From: Dactylococcopsis salina PCC 8305
GTDB lineage: Bacteria > Cyanobacteriota > Cyanobacteriia > Cyanobacteriales > Rubidibacteraceae
NCBI RefSeq assembly: GCF_000317615.1
Contig: NC_019780.1
Location: forward strand, 2,067,840 to 2,131,839
Direction: 5' to 3'
DNA length: 64,000 nt
Shown piece after piece: positions 1-6,297 of this stretch. The position numbers and the translations under genes were made by a program. The stretch's first letter is position 1, and every line of letters starts with the position of its first letter. The notes beneath the pieces were generated by a model that was given only the letters and a program-made list of their open reading frames with translations, searched no databases and was not told the origin of the DNA.

Positions 1-1194
1 TTGTTTTTGACGCTGTTGGCGCATTCGGGAACGATGGGATTGTAATTGGTTCACTTCCTGCTGTAACCGTGAGACTCGCTTTTGAATGCGACGGCGTTCG
101 GTTTCCAGTTTCGTTTCTCCCGGTCCCCTTGTGCCAATTCCGCCACCGAGACGAGACATGGCTTCCCCACGCCCTACCAGACGGGGAAGGAGATATTCCA
201 GTTGGGCAAGTTCGACTTGCAGTTTTCCCGCGCGCGATCGCGCCCTTTGAGCAAAAATGTCTAAAATTAACTCCGTTCGATCGATCACCCTCACACCAAT
301 TTGTTGTTCTAAATTTCGTGCTTGTGCGGGACTCAAATCTTGATCAAACGTGACTAAACTCGCTCCTACCGTTTGCACCGCGATCGCGATTTCCTCCACT
401 TTCCCCGCACCAATCACCGTTTGTGGGTGAGGACGACTGCGACGCTGAGTAATGGTTTGTAACACCTCACCGCCTGCGGTATCCACCAAACGAGTTACTT
501 CTGCTAAACCTGCCTCAAACTGTTGTAAAGACAAATCGGCGGTCATCAACCCCACAACTACCACACGCTGATGAGAACTATCAACTTGCTGCGCCACATA
601 CTCCCGTTCAAATTCTTCCTCCAACCCTTCCACAAGGTTGAGAAAATCCTGCTTAGTGAGAATATCCAGACTTAACGGCGGTGAAATCGTCCAATACATT
701 CCCTCGTCATTTTCTGTGGCAGCCGCGCGATCGAATTCTGGGGCAAGATGGGCTAAATAAGCAGACTCCACGTAACCCGTTGCGCCCCCTCCCCGTCGTT
801 GAAACCCACTGCCAGTGAGAGTTAAAGTCACTAACGCATCTAATCGCTGTAACACCATTGCAGTGAGTGTGGGTTTATTGGGCGGTTCTGATTTCAGTGC
901 GGTAGTAACACAACGAATCCCAGACAAGCGTTTTGCACCGTAACGAGGCAATTCTAGAGGGGGAATTTGGGTTTGTCGAGGGTTTCCCACGCCCACTCGA
1001 ATCACCTGCCCCCGTCGGTTAATATAAGCAGACACCGCTTGATTAATTTCTGTACTGATGGCTGCAATCCGTTGGGCAAATTCGGGGGTGGTGGCAAGAT
1101 CGCGCGGTTGATTTTGGTGGTATAGCTTTTTGAGTTGTTTGATTTGGCTGGATTTTAGTCCTTTTAGATTGCCGTGAATTTGCTCGATCGACAC
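1..1194 (-). CDS. hflX: GTPase HflX, N-terminal part (runs off the window edge)
   Basis: The frame is open from a GTG at 1194 to base 1, giving 398 residues. The last ~80 visible residues carry the HflX signature [19 protein letters not shown] followed by a coiled-coil-like Arg/Gln-rich stretch. HflX is a ribosome-associated GTPase that splits stalled or hibernating 70S ribosomes. The G domain with its P-loop must lie beyond the window. A long N-terminal extension before the HflX core (roughly residues 1-190) is usual in cyanobacterial homologues. GTG at 1194 gives [14 protein letters not shown]; an ATG at 1198 is in another frame and is not used. Tandem repeats fill the upstream side. Confidence 0.9.
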   Translation of the reverse strand, partial: MSIEQIHGNLKGLKSSQIKQLKKLYHQNQPRDLATTPEFAQRIAAISTEINQAVSAYINRRGQVIRVGVGNPRQTQIPPLELPRYGAKRLSGIRCVTTALKSEPPNKPTLTAMVLQRLDALVTLTLTGSGFQRRGGGATGYVESAYLAHLAPEFDRAAATENDEGMYWTISPPLSLDILTKQDFLNLVEGLEEEFEREYVAQQVDSSHQRVVVVGLMTADLSLQQFEAGLAEVTRLVDTAGGEVLQTITQRRSRPHPQTVIGAGKVEEIAIAVQTVGASLVTFDQDLSPAQARNLEQQIGVRVIDRTELILDIFAQRARSRAGKLQVELAQLEYLLPRLVGRGEAMSRLGGGIGTRGPGETKLETERRRIQKRVSRLQQEVNQLQSHRSRMRQQRQKQ

Positions 1195-1258
1195 TCATCT
1201 CCTTGTTTTCACTCTCCTTTCAATCTCATTTTAGCAGCAGAATGTTGCCACAAGAGAG

Positions 1259-1780
1259 TATCGCCCCCTAACCCCCAAGTTTGGGGGAACTACAAGCAGT
1301 AGGTTGGGTGATCACCCAACATAATTCCACGTTTGATTTACAATTAGCAGTATCGCCCCCTAACCCCAAGTTTGGGGAACTACAAGCAGTAGGTTGGGTG
1401 ATCACCCAACATAATTCCACGTTTGATTTACAATTAGCAGTATCGCCCCCCTAACCCCCAAGTTTGGGGGAACTACAAGCAGTAGGTTGGGTGATCACCC
1501 AACATAATTCCACGTTTGATTTACAATTAGCAGTATCGCCCCCTAACCCCCAAGTTTGGGGGAACTACAAGCAGTAGGTTGGGTGATCACTCAACATGAT
1601 CCTCATATCAGTAGCAGCAGTAGGTTGGGTGCTCACCCAACATGATTCCACATTTGATTTACAATTGGTGTTGGGTTTCGCTTCCCTCCACCCAACCTAC
1701 GTTTTAGTGTTGGGTGGAGGGAAGCGAAACCCAACCTACGTTTTAGCAGTAGGTTGGGTGATCACCCAACATGATCCTCA
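1259..1780. repeat. Tandem array of ~91-bp units with palindromic core
   Basis: Units start at 1259, 1351, 1441 and 1534 (spacing 92, 90 and 93 bp) and are nearly identical. Each contains a CCCCCTAACCCCCAAGTTTG block, then the palindrome GTTGGGTGATCACCCAAC, then TTTGATTTACAATTAGCAG. Degenerate copies of the GTTGGGTG palindrome continue to 1780, including a variant built from TGTTGGGTTTCGCTTCCCTC and its inverse. The rest of 1195-1840 shows no gene; an open frame at 1596-1844 is only repeat translated. The 1-3 bp length changes between units are in C/G tracts. Confidence 0.9.
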
Positions 1781-1840
1781 TATCAGGTTTTTCGCTGCAC
1801 AATTTCTCGACCTCACTACTAAATTAATTTCTAGGTTATT

Positions 1841-2770
1841 ATGACAAACTCTAATACTTTAAGAATCGTCTCTCTTTTACCAAGCGCAACCGAAACCGTT
1901 GCCGCTTTAGGTTTAACGGATCACTTAGTCGGGCGTTCCCATGAATGCGATTATCCCCCAAAAGTACAATCTTTGCCCGTTTGTACAGAAGCCCGCTTAA
2001 ATTCTCAAAAAAATAGTGCCGCTATTGATGAGGATGTACAATCTTTGATGCAGTCGGCGTTGAGTATTTATGAGATTAAAACTGATGTTTTAGAGAGATT
2101 ACAGCCCACTCATATTTTGACTCAAGATCAATGTGATGCTTGTGCTGTCAGTATGACCCAAGTACAGGAAGCTACCTCACAATTAGTTTCGAGTCAGCCA
2201 GAAGTAATTTCCTTACAGGGAAATGTTTTAACTCAGGTTTGGGCAGACTTAAAGCAAGTGGCGGATCGTCTCGGTGTGGACTCACAACAGGCGTTAGCTG
2301 ATCTCCAAAGTCGGGTGGATGCTTGTACTCGGATTACTGACCAAATTACAGCAGAAAACTGTCCGCGAGTGGTAACGATCGAGTGGATTGATCCCTTGAT
2401 GTCAGGGGGGAATTGGCTTCCAGAATTGGTAAAAATGGCAGGGGGCGAACCAATTTTAGATGAGACTGGAGAACGATCGCGCTATCTGGATTGGCAGAAT
2501 TTAAGCGATGCTGATCCTGATGCAATTGTGATTTTGCCCTGTGGCTTCGACCTCGATCGCACTCGCAAAGAGGCACAAGTTTTAAAAGAACGTTCACACT
2601 GGTCACAATTAAAAGCCGTACAAACCGATCGCGTTTACATTGCTGATGGTAATGCCTATTTTAATCGTCCTGGTCCGCGCTTAGTGGATTCCTTAGAAAT
2701 GTTGGCGGAAATGTTACATCCTCAACAGTTTTCTTATGGTTATCAAGGAAAAAGCTGGGAAAAATTGTAG
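1841..2770 (+). CDS. Cobalamin-binding BtuF-like protein
   Basis: This is a 309-residue periplasmic-binding-protein-fold protein of the BtuF/FepB class (COG0614). The N-terminus RIVSLLPSATETVAALGL and the following GRSHECDYPP match the cobalamin-binding BtuF-like group found in cyanobacteria. There is no obvious signal peptide before the fold, which is common in these stand-alone homologues, so location and exact ligand are uncertain. No permease or ATPase gene lies beside it. ATG at 1841 directly follows the tandem repeat block, so its promoter must lie in or very near repeat DNA. Function is by family similarity; corrinoid binding is inferred. Confidence 0.75.
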   Translation: MTNSNTLRIVSLLPSATETVAALGLTDHLVGRSHECDYPPKVQSLPVCTEARLNSQKNSAAIDEDVQSLMQSALSIYEIKTDVLERLQPTHILTQDQCDACAVSMTQVQEATSQLVSSQPEVISLQGNVLTQVWADLKQVADRLGVDSQQALADLQSRVDACTRITDQITAENCPRVVTIEWIDPLMSGGNWLPELVKMAGGEPILDETGERSRYLDWQNLSDADPDAIVILPCGFDLDRTRKEAQVLKERSHWSQLKAVQTDRVYIADGNAYFNRPGPRLVDSLEMLAEMLHPQQFSYGYQGKSWEKL

Positions 2771-2850
2771 TCAAAATTTCTGGTATGATCATGCAAATAA
2801 TGATTATTTAATTAAAGAAAGTCTCTTTAAAATAGTTTAATAAAAATAAC

Positions 2851-3141
2851 ATGATCTGCCGTTTATCTGAAAACTTGACGGTTGAGTTAACTAAGCACGC
2901 TCAAACGCAGTTGCTTGAACGAGAACTCAGATTAACTTGGATTGAGGAAACCTTACTCAATCCCATCGCAACCGAACCAGATCATAATGATCCAGACCTA
3001 ACTTGTGCTTTTGGGAAAATTTCTGATTGTGAGGATGAAGTCGAGCGAGTTTTTAAAGTCGTTTATAATAAAACCAAAACTCCTTGGCAAATTGTTACTT
3101 GCTACTTTGATAGGAATGCCAAAAGAAGGTTTCTATGCTAA
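2851..3141 (+). CDS. DUF4258 family protein (toxin-like)
   Basis: This 96-residue protein has the DUF4258 layout: an early TKHAQTQLLERELRLTWIEE segment (His and Arg at the putative active face), a central ERVFKVVYN strand and a C-terminal IVTCYFDRNAKRRF. The family is small, RelE/ParE-like in size, and suspected to be RNA-interacting, but its activity is not established. Its last codons overlap the ATG of the DUF2283 gene at 3135, so the two are translationally coupled. The pairing is a recurring two-gene arrangement in cyanobacteria that resembles a toxin-antitoxin pair. Confidence 0.7.
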   Translation: MICRLSENLTVELTKHAQTQLLERELRLTWIEETLLNPIATEPDHNDPDLTCAFGKISDCEDEVERVFKVVYNKTKTPWQIVTCYFDRNAKRRFLC

Positions 3142-3449
3142 TCAGATATGATCAGGAATCACAAGCTGCCTACATCAAACTTCTAGACTCAAAAGTTATT
3201 GAATCTGAAGAAATTGCTCCTGGTATTGTTTATGATTTTGATGTTAAGGATAAAATTAGAGGAATTGAGTTTTATCGCTTAGACTCTCTTTCTCGTGAAG
3301 AATTTATTAATCTAAATTTACCTCTGCAACTCCGAGACAAAGAGATTATAGAAACTTGTTTATTTTCTTTGTCAAAGTTGACTCCTAAATTTACGATTTT
3401 TTTCGGAAAAGAGTCCCCGAATCTTTCTGCTTTTTCAAAAACTGCATAA
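3135..3449 (+). CDS. DUF2283 family protein
   Basis: Residues 1-60 (MLIRYDQESQAAYIKLLD, then GIVYDFDVKDKIRGIEF) are the DUF2283 fold, a small beta-rich domain that is usually the whole protein. It overlaps the upstream DUF4258 gene by 7 bp and probably acts with its product. The last ~35 residues (KLTPKFTIFFGKESPNLSAF) do not look like the family and may be a tail created by loss of the original stop. DUF2283 proteins are candidate antitoxins; this is inference. Confidence 0.7.
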   Translation: MLIRYDQESQAAYIKLLDSKVIESEEIAPGIVYDFDVKDKIRGIEFYRLDSLSREEFINLNLPLQLRDKEIIETCLFSLSKLTPKFTIFFGKESPNLSAFSKTA

Positions 3450-3490
3450 CTCATTTTCCTTGACCTTAAAATTTTACTAGAGCAGTCTAT

Positions 3491-3543
3491 CTGTAGAGAC
3501 GTACCTGTTACTGAGCTTGTCGAAGTATCGCACATCTCTACAG
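3491..3543. repeat. Short inverted-repeat element
   Basis: A 53-bp segment starts with CTGTAGAGA and ends with TCTCTACAG, a perfect 9-bp terminal inverted repeat. The interior contains GAGCTTGTCGAAGTA, a sequence often seen in dispersed bacterial repeats. It lies between two convergent genes. Confidence 0.6.
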
Positions 3544-3549
3544 ACTTGA

Positions 3550-3825
3550 TTAATGTGTGCCGTGTGTGGGACAAGGTAGAGGAGAAACCGATCGATCGAG
3601 CCATCCCACTGCTTGCTGTAAGTGTGCCAGAGCCTCTTGGGTTTGTCCAGATTCCAGATAAACTAGGGCTGCGGTAATGTGTTGATTCGCTTGGGCTTTG
3701 CGGTTAGCTTTGAGGCGATGCCAATCATTGGGCGCGATCGCGCATTTTTCAGCGAGAAGTTGCGCTAATTCAAGGGTGCTTTTTTGTGCGAGATCATCTT
3801 GGGTGGTAGAAATAGATTGTGACAT
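3550..3825 (-). CDS. Small conserved cyanobacterial protein, helical
   Basis: ATG at 3825 gives 91 residues beginning MSQSISTTQDDLAQKS. A longer frame reaching 4026 would run back across the divergent gene at 3892 and is unlikely. The body is helical: LELAQLLAEKCAIAPNDWHRLKANRKAQANQHI, then a TPR-like pair (ALVYLESGQTQEALAHLQQAVGWLD). I recognise it as a conserved cyanobacterial hypothetical (possibly DUF6439). No catalytic residues are evident. Confidence 0.65.
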   Translation of the reverse strand: MSQSISTTQDDLAQKSTLELAQLLAEKCAIAPNDWHRLKANRKAQANQHITAALVYLESGQTQEALAHLQQAVGWLDRSVSPLPCPTHGTH

Positions 3826-3891
3826 AAATTTGATGCGTCTTTCAAGAGTACAATAGCTAACGAGCAGCGTGATTATTAATTCTATTCTAAA

Positions 3892-4194
3892 ATGTCTTCT
3901 TCCGATTCTCAGCCCCCCCAAGATGATCAACAGTGGGAAACTCGCCTTCAACAAGTAGAAGAAACGCTGATTAATCTCCGACGGCGTTATAGTCAAATCC
4001 AGCGCGATCGAGCCAGAAAAGAGCAATTAGAGGCGAAACTCCAGCGTCTTCAATCTGAACTAGAATCCTTAGAACATCACCTTGAAAGTAGTCTTGTCAC
4101 TTGGAAAGATTTTGCTGAACCCTTTTGGTTAGCTGTCCGTTTTGGCGGTTTAGGAATTATTATTGGCTGGCTTCTCAATTCTTCTAATAGTTAA
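3892..4194 (+). CDS. Coiled-coil protein with C-terminal membrane anchor
   Basis: This 100-residue protein has a Gln/Asp-rich start, a long coiled coil at residues ~15-65 (heptad Leu in LQQVEETLINLRRRY and LEAKLQRLQSELESLEHHL), a short WKDFAEPFWLAVRFGG linker and a single C-terminal hydrophobic helix GGLGIIIGWLL. It is probably a tail-anchored membrane protein with a cytoplasmic coiled coil. I do not recognise a function. It is divergent from the helical protein at 3550-3825. Confidence 0.65.
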   Translation: MSSSDSQPPQDDQQWETRLQQVEETLINLRRRYSQIQRDRARKEQLEAKLQRLQSELESLEHHLESSLVTWKDFAEPFWLAVRFGGLGIIIGWLLNSSNS

Positions 4195-4196
4195 TA

Positions 4197-4772
4197 CTAC
4201 CAAAATTTACTTAAACTCAAATTAAAACCTAATAAAACATTTTCCCCTGATAACGAGAAAGGTTTTTTAATAATTTCTGGGGTTTGATTTGGGCGATAAA
4301 TTTCTACAGTTTTGTGGCGACGGTTAATTAACCAACCTAAACGACAACCGTTGTCCATATATTCTGTTAATTTCTCTTGCGTCTGTTTTAGATTATCACT
4401 GGGAGAAAGCATTTCAATAACAAAATCTGGACATAAAGGAATAAATTTCTCTCGTTGTTCAAGAGTTAAAGATTCCCAACGAGACTTTTCTAACCAAGCC
4501 ACATCAGGAGCGCGATCCGAACCATTGGGAAGACTAAATCCTGTGGAAGAATCAAACACTTCTCCCTGTTGAGTCTGTTCATTCCACATCCACAATTGAC
4601 CAATCAAATTGGCATTTTTACGTCCTGTTTCTCCCCCAGTGGGTGACATAACGATTAAGTTTCCTTTAGCTGTCCGTTCTAATTTTAATTCTGGATTTTC
4701 TTCACAAATTTTATAAAACTGTTCACGATCTAATTGAATGATGGAATTTAGATTTAAGGTGAGTTGAGACAT
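4197..4772 (-). CDS. Uma2 family endonuclease (PD-(D/E)XK fold)
   Basis: This 191-residue protein has the Uma2/DUF820 pattern: an N-terminal region ending in LIVMSPTGGETGRKNANLIGQL, the metal-binding strand RAPDVAWLEKSRW, the core DFVIEMLSPSDNLKQTQEKLTEYM with Asp and Glu of the PD-(D/E)XK site, then GCRLGWLINRRHKTVEIYRP. These proteins are highly multiplied in cyanobacteria and are predicted nucleases of unknown role. The stop lies 3 bp from the convergent coiled-coil gene. A second, divergent copy lies at 32019-32594. Confidence 0.85.
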   Translation of the reverse strand: MSQLTLNLNSIIQLDREQFYKICEENPELKLERTAKGNLIVMSPTGGETGRKNANLIGQLWMWNEQTQQGEVFDSSTGFSLPNGSDRAPDVAWLEKSRWESLTLEQREKFIPLCPDFVIEMLSPSDNLKQTQEKLTEYMDNGCRLGWLINRRHKTVEIYRPNQTPEIIKKPFSLSGENVLLGFNLSLSKFW

Positions 4773-4787
4773 TTTTAATCTATTATT

Positions 4788-5921
4788 CTAATCCGATTCT
4801 GACATCGATCGAGCGAATCTTTTGGCTAAGGGAGGCGCAAATAAAAGGGGACTCGTAAAACCAGAAAAGACATAAATTCCTTGATAATTTTCTAATTGAC
4901 CGATCGTTGCTTTCCCTTGTGGACTAAATGCAATTAAACAATGTTGCCATTTCCCTGGAACATCTTTTAAATCTGGTAATAATGTTCCGATTTCTTCCCG
5001 TAACCAAGACTCACTCGCCTTCTCATCAATTTTAGGCTGAAAATCGCTAATTGTGCGACTAATTTGACCGATACATAAATGTCGATCGCAGAATTGAATC
5101 GCCCCTGGATCGATCACCGCTTCTGCTAGTTTCTGTTCTTTTTCCTCCCACAATTGTTCCTTTTCGGGTTGAGTTGCGTTGGTTTCTAAACTCAATCTCT
5201 GGTCATTTGCTGGCATAATCAAGCTATTTAATTTAAGATCAAGGGGAGGGGTTTCTAGTAATTCGGCGTGAGTAAAATAAATGGGAACTTTAATCCCCAA
5301 TTGCTTACCTAAATGACGAGTTTTTCCTCCCGCACAAATTACCGTATTTTTAGCCGAGTAAGTGTTTTTATTTGTCTTTACTCCTACTACCGTTTCTTGA
5401 TTAAATTGAAAGGAATTAACCGTTTCCTTAGCGATTTCTCCACCGAGACGAGTGAAAGTTTTTAGATAGGCTTCGTTAGTTTTTTTGGGATTAATATGAC
5501 CATGAGGAAAACAAATTGTCCCCTCGATCGCACTCGGATTTAATAACGGTTCTAACTCACAACTTTCCTCAACACTCAACAGTTGTGGCGGCATCTCACA
5601 GCCTTGATATTGCTTAACAACTTCTTCAGGAGACTCCCCTTTTCTAATCGTTAATAATAAATTGATTTCTCTAAATTCTGTCTCCCCATCTAAAACATCA
5701 GAAAGTTGTCGATGGAGATTAATTCCTTCTTGACAAAGTTCTCTAGTTTCGGGGGAATTTCCCGACCAAAATGGGAGTCCTCCATAACTATAACGAGTAG
5801 CATTTTCGAGAGTGGAAATCGGTTCTAAAAGTAAAACCTTCCACCCTTGATTCTGTAATTCATAAGCTAAACTTGCGCCTGTTATTCCGCCACCAATTAC
5901 CAACCAGTCATAAGTTTTCAT
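4788..5921 (-). CDS. FAD-dependent oxidoreductase, DAO family
   Basis: This 377-residue protein starts with the dinucleotide-binding motif YDWLVIGGGITGASLAYEL followed by the acidic end of beta-2 (LLLEP). A C-terminal GIYVFSGFTSPLLFAPPLAKRFA closes the FAD fold of the DAO superfamily (glycine oxidase / D-amino acid dehydrogenase relatives). The substrate cannot be read from sequence. It lies 15 bp from the Uma2 gene on the same strand, so the two could be co-transcribed. Confidence 0.8.
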   Translation of the reverse strand: MKTYDWLVIGGGITGASLAYELQNQGWKVLLLEPISTLENATRYSYGGLPFWSGNSPETRELCQEGINLHRQLSDVLDGETEFREINLLLTIRKGESPEEVVKQYQGCEMPPQLLSVEESCELEPLLNPSAIEGTICFPHGHINPKKTNEAYLKTFTRLGGEIAKETVNSFQFNQETVVGVKTNKNTYSAKNTVICAGGKTRHLGKQLGIKVPIYFTHAELLETPPLDLKLNSLIMPANDQRLSLETNATQPEKEQLWEEKEQKLAEAVIDPGAIQFCDRHLCIGQISRTISDFQPKIDEKASESWLREEIGTLLPDLKDVPGKWQHCLIAFSPQGKATIGQLENYQGIYVFSGFTSPLLFAPPLAKRFARSMSESD

Positions 5922-6027
5922 AACTTAAGCAGAACCCACTAACACTGACAATTCCTTCATAAATTCTAAACACTGCTTACTGTTCATTACCTTTGTTATT
6001 TGTTGTTTGTTGTTTGTTATTTGTTAA

Positions 6028-6128
6028 TATAGCAGTTCTAAATCATTCGTAAAAAGTTGATTAACCGTTCCCCCCGATCATTGGGGGGTTAGGGGGGATT
6101 AATTTACAATTCATTTAGGATTGCTATA
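6028..6128. mobile_element. MITE-like repeat, 101 bp
   Basis: The left end ATAGCAGTTCTAAAT (6029-6043) and right end ATTTAGGATTGCTAT (6113-6127) are inverted repeats with two mismatches, flanked by TA. The centre holds the CCCCCC..GGGGGG block. A copy lacking the right end sits at 44778-44850, and a right-end fragment lies at 55848-55875. There is no coding capacity, so mobilisation would need a transposase in trans. The remaining gap 5922-6297 also holds the micro-ORF described next. Confidence 0.65.
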
Positions 6129-6136
6129 GTATCTTG

Positions 6137-6226
6137 TTAACGAGAACGAGAGGCGAAAAAAACAGCAGCGAAAGCAATCAACCCCAAAAGTGCTAAAGGA
6201 ACTAAAAAATTAATCGGTTCAATCAT
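6137..6226 (-). CDS. Putative single-helix micro-protein, 29 aa
   Basis: ATG at 6226 opens a 29-residue frame: MIEPINFLVPLALLGLIAFA, then AVFFASRSR and a TAA stop. It has a polar start, one hydrophobic helix of about 20 residues and a positively charged end, the shape of the tiny subunits of photosystems, cytochrome b6f or NDH-1. I cannot match it to PsbT, PsbM, PetG, PetL, PetN, NdhP or another known small subunit. It is divergent from the polyferredoxin fusion at 6298. A purine-rich AGGGATTAAG lies upstream of the ATG. Confidence 0.45.
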   Translation of the reverse strand: MIEPINFLVPLALLGLIAFAAVFFASRSR

Positions 6227-6297
6227 AAAACTTAATCCCTAATCCTGAATAATTATCTTAAAATTGAAATCAACAAGAACGAGAGGAGGGAAAGGGA

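Noticed and set aside
1596-1844. Open frame within the tandem repeats before the BtuF-like gene
   Set aside because: It translates the TAGGTTGGGTG repeats (WVLTQHD units) and has no independent protein character.
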